Origin: Hydractinia symbiolongicarpus
Lineage: Eukaryota; Cnidaria; Hydrozoa; Anthoathecata; Hydractiniidae
Assembly: GCF_029227915.1 (NCBI RefSeq)
Contig: NC_079875.1
Span: 29,016,001 to 29,080,000, forward strand
Length of the DNA stretch: 64,000 nt
Reading direction: 5' to 3'
Both the position numbers and the translations under genes were made by a program. The notes below the pieces were generated by a model, which was not told the origin of the DNA, searched no databases, and saw only the letters and a program-made list of their open reading frames with translations. Positions 12,421 through 23,600 of this stretch are shown here, piece after piece (position 1 is the stretch's first letter; each line of letters begins with the position of its first letter).

Positions 12421-12887
12421 GATAATTCTACTCTTTAGAAGTGTCCCATCACATAGATTGTTCTAGCTACAATCATCCACAAAATTTCTCGTCTCTACTG
12501 GCAATTTTATTCCAAAAACCAAGAACTAAAAAGTTTAGAAAGTCGAACGTAGAAAGAAGAACGTAGCTAGCTAGATATTTTGCAGATAGTATGTTCATGA
12601 AGGTATGTCACGTGTAATCGTTTACCTTGCTGAGCCACAAAGGTCAGTGTTTAACATGAGGGGGAATGGAGAGCCATATTGGACGATTGTAGTTATACAT
12701 ATATTGTACGCACGTCCAGGAAATGTTTCATCAAATCAAAGATGAAACCGTTTGATCGATTACCATGAGGCACATGGGAACTTTGTTTTATACGATTCAT
12801 TGTACAATTCCACCGAAAGTGGCATCTAAAATTTTTCGCTTGCGAACCTAGGGAACTCAGTTCCACGCTCCGCAACACTTGGAGCGT

Positions 12888-12963
12888 AGCGGAGCCCATT
12901 TCCTCATTAAATAAGCCAAATATAAAAGAAAAAGTAAGCACGGTGGAGAGTATATAGGATTTC
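12888..12963 (+). repeat. 76-bp direct repeat, right member (copy A)
   Basis: Right member of the pair described at 8496-8571. It lies at the start of the open frame 12915-13226. The intervening 4.3 kb holds the SINE, tRNA-like and LINE relics, so the pair may mark an internal duplication or an insertion into the LTR element. Confidence 0.8.
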
Positions 12964-13226
12964 GAACCTGGAAACAAACAAACTGCCAAACGTCTAACAC
13001 AAGAAGAATTGCTAAAATAATACCTGTTGTTCCAGATGATGTTGTTCCAGATGAAGTTGTTCCAGATGAAGAAAATAATTTGGACATGCGAACACGAACA
13101 GTGACTGAAGACAAAACTCCAGAAACCAAACTAGAAACACATCAGCAGCACAACGAGAAGAAGTGTTTACAAACTAAAAGTCATCCTTGGAAATCATATC
13201 TTTCACGAAGTAAGAAGAAACAATAG
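12915..13226 (+). CDS. C-terminal open frame upstream of an LTR, function unknown (copy A)
   Basis: Open plus-strand frame of 103 codons, without its own early ATG, running from just after TAA 12912-12914 to TAG 13224-13226. It begins AKYKRKSKHGGEYIGF, contains three tandem VVPD(D/E) units near residues 37-51, and ends in a basic tail (WKSYLSRSKKKQ). Its position, 0.4 kb upstream of a purine tract and an LTR, fits the C-terminus of a retrotransposon polyprotein or an accessory protein. I recognise no integrase, protease or reverse transcriptase motif. A polyadenylation-type AATAAA lies at 13380. The minus-strand ORFs at 12693-13129 are shadows. It is probably a 5'-truncated or exon-encoded remnant. 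Confidence 0.4.
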   Translation, partial: AKYKRKSKHGGEYIGFRTWKQTNCQTSNTRRIAKIIPVVPDDVVPDEVVPDEENNLDMRTRTVTEDKTPETKLETHQQHNEKKCLQTKSHPWKSYLSRSKKKQ

Positions 13227-13456
13227 AAACACGTGACGTTGATAACAGAACTTATGTTACACGAAATTTGGACAGTATTCAGTGATACTGGACACAAAAC
13301 ATTTATGAAGAAGTTCACACATTATGTTCACACCTTTTGTTAATCACGCTTTGCGAACATGTAAATAAGAAGCATGTGAAATAAAAAAACGCTTTTCAAA
13401 GAAGTTAATCATGTATTTACTCATGTGATGGTTTATGTTTTATTATGTGGAACGAC

Positions 13457-13586
13457 GACGTTCGATGAATCAACAACACGATGACGTACGATGAATCAAC
13501 AACACGATGACGTACGACGAATTAACAACACGATGACGTTCGATTGATGAGCAACACAACAACGTTCGATTGATGAACAACACGAT
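13457..13586. repeat. 26-bp minisatellite, five units (copy A)
   Basis: Five consecutive 26-bp units of the form GACGTTCGATGAATCAACAA plus CACGAT, with point variants, lie between the C-terminal frame and the purine tract. It sits where the untranslated or U3-adjacent part of the LTR element would be. Confidence 0.93.
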
Positions 13587-13607
13587 GACGTAATGAAGGA
13601 TTCGATC

Positions 13608-13621
13608 AAGAAAGAAGAGGA
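13608..13621 (+). promoter_or_regulatory. Polypurine tract (copy A)
   Basis: AAGAAAGAAGAGGA directly abuts the TG start of the LTR at 13622. This is the expected place and composition for the plus-strand primer of LTR-element reverse transcription. The copy B equivalent is 20509-20522. Confidence 0.7.
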
Positions 13622-13789
13622 TGTAGTATTTGTATATAATCGGCGACCGTGAGAATTGTATATGTAGAACGTGGAGACGAAATAAATATGGCGGTATATT
13701 TTAATATAAGAATTCGTGTGTGTGTCACATAGTTGATCGGTCAGACTAATCTAGGTTCATCTTAGTCAGCTAGGTATTAGAACACTACA
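13622..13789 (+). mobile_element. 3' LTR, 168 bp (copy A)
   Basis: It starts TGTAGTATT and ends AACACTACA, giving TG...CA ends with short inverted repeats (eight of nine positions). It is preceded by a polypurine tract and followed by ATCTT. It contains a TATA-type GTATATAA at about 13632 and AATAAA at 13682, consistent with compact U3-R-U5 order. No second LTR occurs at the left end of the block, and no primer-binding site or gag/pol core was found. It is therefore the 3' end of a truncated or rearranged LTR retrotransposon whose superfamily I cannot assign. Confidence 0.7.
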
Positions 13790-15410
13790 ATCTTGTATCA
13801 ACACGAAGAATCGCAAATACATGAGAAATTTGTCCCTTTTAAATGTCTTCTTTATCAATTTTAAGGCTAAAATATATAGAACCTGAGACGAGGTTGTTGA
13901 CCCTAAATGACAATTATCTTGTATCAATACGAAAAATCGCAAATACATGTCACTTTGAAATGCCTCGTTTAGCAATTTTACGACTAAAATATGTAGAAAC
14001 TGAGACGAGGTTGTCGACCCTAAATGAGAATTATCTTGTATCAACACGAAGAATCGCAAATACATGAGACATTTGTCTCTCTTAAATGCCTTATTTATCA
14101 ATTTTAAGGCTACAATGTATGGAAGCTGAGACGAGGTTGTTGACCTAAACGACAATTATCTTGTATCAACACGAAGAATCACAAATACATGAGACATTTG
14201 TCTCTTTTAAATGCCTTGTTAATCAATTTTAAGGCTAAAATATATGGAACCTGAGACGAGGTTGTCGACCCTAAATGACAATTATCTTGTATCAACACGA
14301 ACAATCACAAATACATGAGACATTTGTCTCTTTTAAATGTCTTCTTTATCAATTTTAAGGCTACAATGTATGGAAGCTGAGACGAGGTTGTTGACCTAAA
14401 TGACAATTATCTTGTATCAACACGAAGAATCACAAATACATGAGACATTTGTCTCTTTTAAATGCCTTGTTAATCAATTTTAAGGCTAAAATATATAGAA
14501 CCTGAGACGAGGTTGTCGACCCTAAATGACTATTATCATGTATCAACACGAAGAATCACAAATACATGAGACATTTGTCTCTTTTAAATGCCTCGTTTAT
14601 CTATTTTACGACTAAAATATATGGAACCTGCGACGAGGTTGTTGACCCTAAATGACAATTATCTTGTATCAACACGAGGAATCTCAAATATATGAGACAT
14701 TTGTCTCTTTTAAATGCCTTGTTTATCAATTTTAAGTCTAAAATATAAAGAACCTGAGACGAGGTTGTCGACCCTAATTGACAATTATCCTGTATCAATG
14801 CGAAAAATCGCAAATACATGGCACTGGTCACATTGAAATGCCTCGTGTATCAATTTTACGGCTAAAATACATAGAAACTGGGACGAGCTTGTCGACCCTA
14901 AATGACAATTATCTTGTATCAATACGAAAAATAGCAAATACATGACACTCACTTCTTTTAAATGCGTCGTTTATCAATTTTACGGCAAAAATATATAGAA
15001 CCTGAGACGAGGTTGTTGACCCTAAATGACAATTATCTTGTATCAATGCTAAAAATGGCAAGTACATGACACTCGTCACTTTGAAATGCCCCGATTATCA
15101 ATTTTACGAGTAAAATATATAGAACCTGAGACGAGGTTGTTGACCCTAAATGACAATTATGTTGTATCAATCCTAAAAATGGCAAGTACATGACACTCGT
15201 CACTTTCAAATGCCTCGTTTATCAATTTTACGAGTAAAATATATAGAACCTCAGACGTTGTTCACCCCAAATGACATTTATCTGGTATCAACGCGAAGAA
15301 TCGCAAATATATGAGACATCTGTCTCTTTTAAATGCCTCGTTTATCAATTTTGCGGCTAAAATATATAAAACCTGAGACGAGGTTGTTGACCCTAAATGA
15401 CAATTATCTT
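13790..15410. repeat. Satellite segment between the two mobile blocks
   Basis: About 13 monomers. The left part (to about 14766) carries the array-2 subfamily: GAGACATTTGTCTC box, CTTGTTTATCAATTTTAAGGC, mostly 126 bp. The right part (about 14767-15410) carries the array-1 subfamily: GACACTCGTCAC, GCTAAAAATGGCAAG, 124 bp. The subfamily switch coincides with the junction of the 6.9-kb duplication. It shows that the ancestral block had array-1 satellite on its left and array-2 satellite on its right. Confidence 0.9.
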
Positions 15411-17111
15411 TTTGCGGAGAGAAGCGGAGCCCATTTCCTCATTAAATAAGCCAAATATAAAAGAAAAAGGAAGTACGATGGAGAGTATATAGGATTTCTA
15501 TACGATTTCGTCCCTATACATCAAATTTATAAAAAATTCTGCCATTTTATCAGTGTTGCCCAGTAATTTTATCTGGTCATTTGTTGGTAAATTTTCGTAA
15601 ATATCTGATTGAGCGAGACAACGTGTTTTTGGCACGGCGATGGAGTTTTTGTTGTGTTTTAAAGATGGTGCTAAACGTAGTCAGTCAGCTAGAAGCGAAA
15701 TGATGAGATTTTTCAAAAAAGAAGTGGAGGTTATGATCACTGTTTTTTAAAGGTTGTGAAAACCCCTTACATACACCTAAAGCTATCTAGCACAACAGTA
15801 GCAGCTAAGCTAGCATAAAACTACCAATTTAACTAGCATAAAAATGCTTATTAAGTTTTCTCTTATGCTAAATGATTAGAAGATCATAAGAGAATTCTCA
15901 GAAATCCGTCCTAAGACTTTAGGACGGATTTTTGAGCTAGCTAGCTGCTACTGCACACAGTGAGTGATGTCCATCACATAACTACTTTGTAGTTTTATCC
16001 AGCTCCACAAAATGTGTTGGCTCTTGACAAATTTTTTAAATGTATATAAAGAATGACTTAAAAAACTTAGCAAAATCAACAAAAGAACATCGCTAATTTT
16101 TCCATATATAATACTTCCTGTCAATGTTTATAAAGACATTGACATGGTCACATGTTACCGACACCAAAGGTAATTTTTTTCAAGATTGAATGACAGAGAA
16201 GTGTTGGGGAGAGGGCAGGGGGAGGAGAGTCATATGATTGTGGAGCTAGCTAGAAATTAAGAGGCATCACCAAACACCCAGAGGAGTAAATATTTAGCTA
16301 CCGCTGGGGCATCACGGTGCTGGATGCAATTTTTGTTTAACATGTAAATTTGTAGTCGTCGGATTCTAAACAAAATGTAGCCAAACAGACTAGTCTTTCG
16401 CTAATACAGCAACAGGATCATGTGTCTTCAAATTAGTTTTATACACTAGTGCGAGTCATGTTATAGAAACTGAAATTATTTCTATATATATATATCAGGA
16501 TTAACACCAACATCCATATTTTCTAGTAACAATTTTTTTTAATTTCTAAGGAGTGGTTCTTGTGTAATCATTAACATGTCCTGAAAATCTTCAAACATCT
16601 ATATAGTAACAGAAAATATAACATAGAAACATAGAAAATCTTCAAATATATATAAACATTGAACAACATTGAGCTTTTATTTGAATTTATAGTTATGCAT
16701 TTTATTGAGTATATATATACATCTTTTTTTTTGAATTAAGACTTCTTTTGTTATTTTTTCTATGTTAGGATAAAACTTTGTTATGATGTATATTTACATG
16801 AAAAAAGAACCTTGTTTCTACTTTTCAGTTAAGCAAACTTTTCGAAGCAAAATAACACAAATAAAAATGTGCATGCTCAGATACATTTCGCCTGCAAATT
16901 TGCCATCCAATTCGCATTAGAAAAATCCTTCGTAACGTTTTGTAGCATCTTCTGATTTGTTTTGTTCTAAATAAAATGTGTCACTGACCCATATAGAATA
17001 TTGTGTCCAGAATAGACTGTGTTTTTGCTAATAAAGAAGCCCCATGACATATAAAAACTTGTGAGTAAAAATTCTCCATATATAAAGCCTCAGAAAACAG
17101 TATATATTTGT

Positions 17112-17452
17112 GGCGCCGTAGATTAGTGGTTATAGCTCTCGTACTCTGTGCGGGAGACCGGGGTTCGATTTCTCTTGACGGCGATTCAACATGGGCGAAT
17201 GAATGTTACCATAGCCCCGGGTTAACCCAAGCCATGTGAGGGAAATTGGGAAGATGGCACACTGTGTGGGCCGTTGGATGTTGCCGGGAGTTGTCTAGTA
17301 GAGCGCGGGCTCTAATTGGGTCTGCGTAGCTCAAAATGAACATTAAATACTCTAGGACTCTCCATCTACGCCATGGCCCCTCCTGGAAATAATAGACAGG
17401 GTATATCCCTCGATATTTGTGAGGCTAGCCATGTAAAATATGCACATCTATC
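17112..17452 (+). mobile_element. tRNA-derived SINE-like element (copy B)
   Basis: Duplicate of the SINE-like element at 10185, carried by the 6.9-kb duplication. The same box A, box B and acceptor pairing are present with no change that I can see. Confidence 0.65.
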
Positions 17453-17790
17453 ATCTATAGTCACTGTAGTTCGATCTAACCCTCATCCTCCTCTCTCTAG
17501 AGATGAACTAGAAGAAGAGGAAGAAGTGACTGACGTCGGTCGTCCACGACAGACGTGAAGCTACAACTTCAAAAGTTAACATAAGTAACATATGGTGTGC
17601 AGAGAGTACAAAGTTTTGACTCATTTTGGTTATATATTTTTATATTTTGATTTGTTTTTTGCTGTTGTGGTTAATATTGCAGTTCTGAGACACTTGTATA
17701 AAGAAAACTAAATTTTGATGTTCTTATATATTAGACTTTCTGTACATGTGTGGCTATAATGTGCAACTATAAAAGTATATATGCATTCAT

Positions 17791-17858
17791 GCCCTGTTGG
17801 TCTAATGGCTATGACACTCTTATAAATGAGAGATCTAAGTTCAAATCCTGGACAGGGC
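17791..17858 (+). tRNA. tRNA-like sequence (copy B)
   Basis: Identical duplicate of the tRNA-like sequence at 10864, at an offset of 6,927 bp. It has the same perfect acceptor stem and the same irregular anticodon arm. Confidence 0.4.
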
Positions 17859-17982
17859 TAGGAAAAACATTAATTATGTTGCACATATAGCTATATATTG
17901 CAGTATTAAGGATATTATATTCCGTATACTATGATGTATATATATATATTCTGATTTTTACCCTGACTTTTTACCTTTGCCG

Positions 17983-18188
17983 CAGGGATCTGTGTTGGGC
18001 CCCTGCTTTTTCTTTTGTATATTGATGACTTAAAATCTGTCATCAATTCAAACCACCACCACCTATATGCAGATAATACAATAATTATTTCATCCCACAA
18101 AAACTTGGATACCCTTGTCTCGCAGGTCGAGTTAGAACCTTCGCAAGTCGACCTCTGGCTGAATAATAACAAAATTAGAGCCAGTTGA
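17983..18188 (+). pseudogene. Non-LTR reverse transcriptase fragment (copy B)
   Basis: Duplicate of the relic at 11056-11261. It carries the same frame change, the same YADN in place of YADD and the same terminal stop. The shared lesions show they predate the 6.9-kb duplication. Confidence 0.8.
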
Positions 18189-19841
18189 AAAAAGTTGAGA
18201 ACAAAACTATCAACTATATCTGTATTCCTTTTATATTTCTTAGTTCATTGTGTTTTTCTCTGTTTTTTCTCTGTCTTAGGAATCTAACAGGACCCATGGA
18301 AAAAACTTGGTATATAATATACAAGCTTTTGAATGGCTATCCTGTAAAAAATATTCCTTTCAAATAAATAAATATCATACCGACACTTCTTTAACCTATT
18401 GGTAAGAAAACAGACGCGGGATACTGTTTATTTACATTTTAGTAGTTTTTGATTCATTAGATTATAAACAATACGTAATGTCATTGGCACGTGAAATATT
18501 GCGTCCGGAATAAACAGTGCATTTGCTAATACAAAAAGCGCTGGGAACTAAGTTTTTCAAAAACAAACATTTTTTGCGGAGAGAGAGCCATTGCTCGAAC
18601 GGAGCTATTTTCCTCGTTCCCATAAATATATTAGAGCGTGACAAATTTCCGCGTTTCCCCCTAGTACGTGAAATTTTGATGAAAACGTGGGCGTTTTTGA
18701 CCCACTTACCCCACTTTTATGGTCATTTCTTTAAAAGGTTCCGTGAAAATCTGGCTAATCGAGACCACGCTGTTTCCAGTTGAGATCAGGTCGGCATAGA
18801 GCTTTTGCCATGGTCACTTTTACTAATATCACGTGACCTTTTCTAAGATACTTAGCGCTTCAAACGGAAATTGCGTTGATAGCCATATTGGCTTGTTGGT
18901 CGCAATGGACAGAAGTTCATTTTCAAGAAACGAAGAAAAGGTATGTTTAGCTAGCTGATGTATCACTATATTTTTACATGTAATGATCCCCTTCTTAGCA
19001 TTTCTCACACCTAAAGCTAGCTAGCATAAAACTGCAGACTTAGCTGCAATAATAATAGCACTTAGATAGATATAACTACCTATAGCTACTTCTTGTTTGC
19101 TCTTTTTATGCTAACTAGCTAGCATAAAAAAAGAGCAAACAGTGCCATATAGCTAGCATAATACACTAGCTACACAGCTAGCATAAAATTAACTACTTAC
19201 ATGGGTTAAAACTACCAATTTAGCTAACATAAAATTAGCTATTTTTGCTAGCATAAAATCAGCTACATATCACCATAGAAAAGTTGTTTTAAACATATTT
19301 TCTAACTAGCTAGCTAACTAGCTATATATATACTACACAGTGAGTGAGATAATTCTACTCTTTAGAAATGTCCCATCACATAGATTGTTCTAGCTACAAT
19401 CATCCACAAAATTTCTCGTCTCTACTGGCAATTTCATTCCAAAAACCAAGAACTAAAAAGTTTAGAAAGTCGAACGTAGAAAGAAGAATGTAGCTAGCTA
19501 GATATTTTGCAGATAGTATGTTCATGAAGGTATGTCACGTGTAATCGTTTACCTTGCTGAGCCACAAAGGTCAGTGTTTAACATGAGGGGGAATGGAGAG
19601 CCATATTGGACGATTGTAGTTATATATATATTGTACGCACGTCCAGGAAATGTTTCATCAAATCGAAGATGAAACCGTTTGATCGATTACCATGAGGCAC
19701 ATGGGAACTTTGTTTTATACGATTCATTGTACAATTCCACCGAAAGTGGCATCTAAAATTTTTCGCTTGCAAACCTAGGGAACTCAGTTCCACGCTCCGC
19801 AACACTTGGAGCGTAGCGGAGCCCATTTCCTCATTAAATAA

Positions 19842-20153
19842 GCCAAATATAAAAGAAAAAGTAAGCACGGTGGAGAGTATATAGGATTTCGAACCTGGAA
19901 ACAAACAAACTGCCAAACGTCTAACACAAGAAGAATTGCTAAAATAATACCTGTTGTTCCAGATGATGTTGTTCCAGATGAAGTTGTTCCAGATGAAAAA
20001 AATAATTTGGACATGCGAACACGAACAGTGACTGAAGACAAAACTCCAGAAACCAAACTAGAAACACATCAGCAGCACAACGAGAAGAAGTGTTTACAAA
20101 CTAAAAGTCATCCTTGGAAATCATATCTTTCACGAAGTAAGAAGAAACAATAG
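19842..20153 (+). CDS. C-terminal open frame upstream of an LTR (copy B)
   Basis: Duplicate of 12915-13226, also open throughout. One visible coding change turns DEEN into DEKN directly after the VVPDE repeats. Both copies staying open is weak evidence of constraint, because the copies are nearly identical overall. Confidence 0.4.
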   Translation, partial: AKYKRKSKHGGEYIGFRTWKQTNCQTSNTRRIAKIIPVVPDDVVPDEVVPDEKNNLDMRTRTVTEDKTPETKLETHQQHNEKKCLQTKSHPWKSYLSRSKKKQ

Positions 20154-20383
20154 AAACACGTGACGTTGATAACAGAACTTATGTTACACGAAATTTGGAC
20201 AGTATTCAGTGATACTGGACACAAAACATTTATGAAGAAGTTCACACATTATGTTCACACCTTTTGTTAATCACGCTTTGCGAACATGTAAATAAGAAGC
20301 ATGTGAAATAAAAAAACGCTTTTCAAAGAAGTTAATCATGTATTTACTCATGTGATGGTTTATGTTTTATTATGTGGAACGAC

Positions 20384-20487
20384 GACGTTCGATGAATCAA
20401 CAACACGATGACGTACGATGAATCAACAACACGATGACGTTCGATTGATGAGCAACACAACAACGTTCGATTGATGAACAACTCGAT
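20384..20487. repeat. 26-bp minisatellite, four units (copy B)
   Basis: Same minisatellite with four units. The third unit of copy A (the GACGTACGACGAATTAAC version) is absent. This alone changes the A/B offset from 6,927 to 6,901 bp. Confidence 0.93.
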
Positions 20488-20522
20488 GACGTAATGAAGG
20501 ATTCGATCAAGAAAGAAGAGGA

Positions 20523-20690
20523 TGTAGTATTTGTATATAATCGGCGACCGTGAGAATTGTATATGTAGAACGTGGAGACGAAATAAATATGGCGGTATAT
20601 TTTAATATAAGAATTCGTGTGTGTGTCACATAGTTGATCGGTCAGACTAATCTAGGTTCATCTTAGTCAGCTAGGTATTAGAACACTACA
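20523..20690 (+). mobile_element. 3' LTR, 168 bp (copy B)
   Basis: Duplicate of the LTR at 13622-13789, with the same ends, TATA-type box and AATAAA and the same adjoining purine tract. It is followed directly by the large satellite array. Confidence 0.7.
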
Positions 20691-23600
20691 ATCTTGTATC
20701 AACACGAAGAATCGCAAATACATGAGAAATTTGTCCCTTTTAAATGTCTTCTTTATCAATTTTAAGGCTAAAATATATAGAACCTGAGACGAGGTTGTTG
20801 ACCCTAAATGACAATTATCTTGTATCAATACGAAAAATCGCAAATACATGTCACTTTGAAATGCCTCGTTTAGCAATTTTACGACTAAAATATGTAGAAA
20901 CTGAGACGAGGTTGTCGACCCTAAATGAGAATTATCTTGTATCAACACGAAGAATCGCAAATACATGAGACATTTGTCTCTCTTAAATGCCTTATTTATC
21001 AATTTTAAGGCTACAATGTATGGAAGCTGAGACGAGGTTGTTGACCTAAATGACAATTATCTTGTATCAACACGAAGAATCACAAATACATGAGACATTT
21101 GTCTCTTTTAAATGCCTTGTTAATCAATTTTAAGGCTAAAATATATAGAACCTGAGACGAGGTTGTCGACCCTAAATGACAATTATCTTGTATCAACACG
21201 AAGAATCACAAATACATGAGACATTTGTCTCTTTTAAATGCCTCGTTTATCTATTTTACGACTAAAATATATGGAACCTGCGACGAGGTTGTTGACCCTA
21301 AATGACAATTATCTTGTATCAACACGAGGAATCTCAAATATATGAGACATTTGTCTCTTTTAAATGCCTTGTTTATCAATTTTAAGGCTAAAATATAAAG
21401 AACCTGAGACGAGGTTGTCGACCCTAAATGACAATTATCTTGTATTAACACGAAGAATCGCAAATACATGAGACATTTGCCTCTCTTAAATGCCTTTTTT
21501 ATCAATTTTAAGGCTACAATGTATAGAAGCTGAGACGAGGTTGTTGACCTAAATGACAATTATCTTGTATCAACACGAAGAATCACAAATACATGAGACA
21601 TTTGTCTCTTTTAAATGCCTTGTTTATCAACTTTAAGGCTAAAATATATAGAACCTGAGACGAGGTTGTTGACCCTAAATGACAATTATCTTGTATCAAT
21701 ACGAAGAATCACAAATACATGAGACATTTGTCTCTTTTAAATGCCTCGTTTATCAATTTTACGACTAAAATATATGGAACCTGCGACAAGGTTGTTGACC
21801 CTAAATGACAATTATCTTGTATCAACACGAGGAATCTCAAATATATGAGACATTTGTCTCTTTTAAATGCCTTGTTTATCAATTTTAAGGCTAAAATATA
21901 AAGAACCTGAGACGAGGTTGTCGACCCCAAATGACAATTATCTTGTATCAACACGAAGAATCGCAAATATATGAGACATTTGTTTCTTTTAAATGCCTCG
22001 TTTATCAATTTTACGGCTAAAATATAGAGAAACTGAGACGAGCTTGTCGACCCTAAATGACAATTATCTTGTATCAACACGAAGAATCGGAAATATATAA
22101 GACATTTGTCTCTTTTAAATGCCTTGTTTATCAATTTTAAGGTTAAAATATATAGAACCTGAGACGAGGTTGTTGACCCTAAATGACAATTATCTTGTAT
22201 CAACACGAGGAATCTTAAATATATGAGACATTTGTCTCTTTTAAATGCCTCTTTTATCGTGTTTACGACTAGAATATATAAAACTTGAGACGAGGTTGTC
22301 GACCCTAAGTGACAATTATCCTGTATCAATACGAAAAATCGCAAATACATGTCACTTTGAAATGCCTCGTTAAGCAATTTTACAACTAAAATATATAGAA
22401 CCTGAGACGAGGTTGTTGACCCTAAATGACAATTATCTTGTATCAACACGAGGAATCTTAAATATATGAGACATTTGTCTTTTTTAAATGCCTTGTTTAT
22501 CAATTTTAAGGCTAAAATATAAAGAACCTGAGACGAGGTTGTCGACCCTAAATGACAATTATCTTGTATCAACACGAAGAATCACAAATACATGAGACAT
22601 TTGTCTCTTTTAAATGCCTTGTTAATCAATTTTAAGGCTAAAATATATAGAACCTGAGACGAGGTTGTCGACCCTAAATGACAATTATCTTGTATCAACA
22701 CGAAGAATCACAAATACATGAGACATTTGTCTCTTTTAAATGCCTCGTTTATCTATTTTACGACTAAAATATATGGAACCTGCGACGAGGTTGTTGACCC
22801 TAAATGACAATTATCTTGTATCAACACGAGGAATCTCAAATATATGAGACATTTGTCTCTTTTAAATGCCTTGTTTATCAATTTTAAGGCTAAAATATAA
22901 AGAACCTGAGACGAGGTTGTCGACCCTAAATGACAATTATCTTGTATTAACACGAAGAATCGCAAATACATGAGACATTTGCCTCTCTTAAATGCCTTTT
23001 TTATCAATTTTAAGGCTACAATGTATAGAAGCTGAGACGAGGTTGTTGACCTAAATGACAATTATCTTGTATCAACACGAAGAATCACAAATACATGAGA
23101 CATTTGTCTCTTTTAAATGCCTTGTTTATCAACTTTAAGGCTAAAATATATAGAACCTGAGACGAGGTTGTTGACCCTAAATGACAATTATCTTGTATCA
23201 ATACGAAGAATCACAAATACATGAGACATTTGTCTCTTTTAAATGCCTCGTTTATCAATTTTACGACTAAAATATATGGAACCTGCGACAAGGTTGTTGA
23301 CCCTAAATGACAATTATCTTGTATCAACACGAGGAATCTCAAATATATGAGACATTTGTCTCTTTTAAATGCCTTGTTTATCAATTTTAAGGCTAAAATA
23401 TAAAGAACCTGAGACGAGGTTGTCGACCCTAAATGACAATTATCTTGTATCAACACGAAGAATCGCAAATATATGAGACATTTGTTTCTTTTAAATGCCT
23501 CGTTTATCAATTTTACGGCTAAAATATAGAGAAACTGAGACGAGCTTGTCGACCCTAAATGACAATTATCTTGTATCAACACGAAGAATCGGAAATATAT

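Larger units (their letters stand above)
8484..13789. mobile_element. Composite mobile-element block, copy A
   Basis: Non-satellite island inside the array. It is flanked on the left by ATCTT (8479-8483) and on the right by ATCTT (13790-13794). The uninterrupted satellite paralogue near 32718 has a single ATCTT at the equivalent place, so the pair looks like a 5-bp target-site duplication. The right end is a canonical LTR end (ACTACA). The left end (TTTGCGGAGAG) is not a matching 5' LTR. Inside, in order, are a hairpin cluster, a SINE-like unit, a tRNA-like unit, a reverse transcriptase fragment, a second hairpin cluster, a C-terminal reading frame, a minisatellite, a purine tract and the LTR. 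Confidence 0.8.
7841..14766. repeat. Tandem segmental duplication, copy A (~6.9 kb)
   Basis: Everything from about 7841 to 14766 recurs immediately downstream. The offset is 6,927 bp up to the 26-bp minisatellite and 6,901 bp after it, because copy B lacks one minisatellite unit. The left limit lies where the satellite sequences of the two copies change from diverged to identical (about 7841 against 14768). Both breakpoints fall inside satellite monomers, which points to unequal exchange between monomers flanking the mobile block. Copy A has roughly two extra satellite monomers near its right end. Confidence 0.9.
15411..20690. mobile_element. Composite mobile-element block, copy B
   Basis: Near-identical duplicate of the block at 8484-13789, present because the surrounding 6.9 kb was duplicated rather than because of a second insertion. 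The satellite junctions on both sides are the same as in copy A. It differs by scattered single bases and by having four instead of five 26-bp minisatellite units. Confidence 0.85.
14767..21425. repeat. Tandem segmental duplication, copy B
   Basis: Second copy of the ~6.9-kb segment. It carries satellite, the complete mobile block (15411-20690) and about 0.7 kb of satellite. I noticed about a dozen differences by eye over the 5.3-kb mobile block, plus one missing 26-bp unit. The right limit is approximate because it merges into the large array. Confidence 0.88.

Noticed and set aside
12958-13020. Phase-0 splice of the 12-codon exon (11978-12013) into an AG at 12957
   Set aside because: In that phase the frame meets TAA at 13018-13020 and does not enter the VVPDE frame, so the join is not supported.
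12693-13129. Minus-strand ORFs of 98 and 90 codons
   Set aside because: Antisense shadows of the plus-strand frame ending at 13226. The SSGTTSSGTT repeat is the complement of the VVPDE-encoding repeat.
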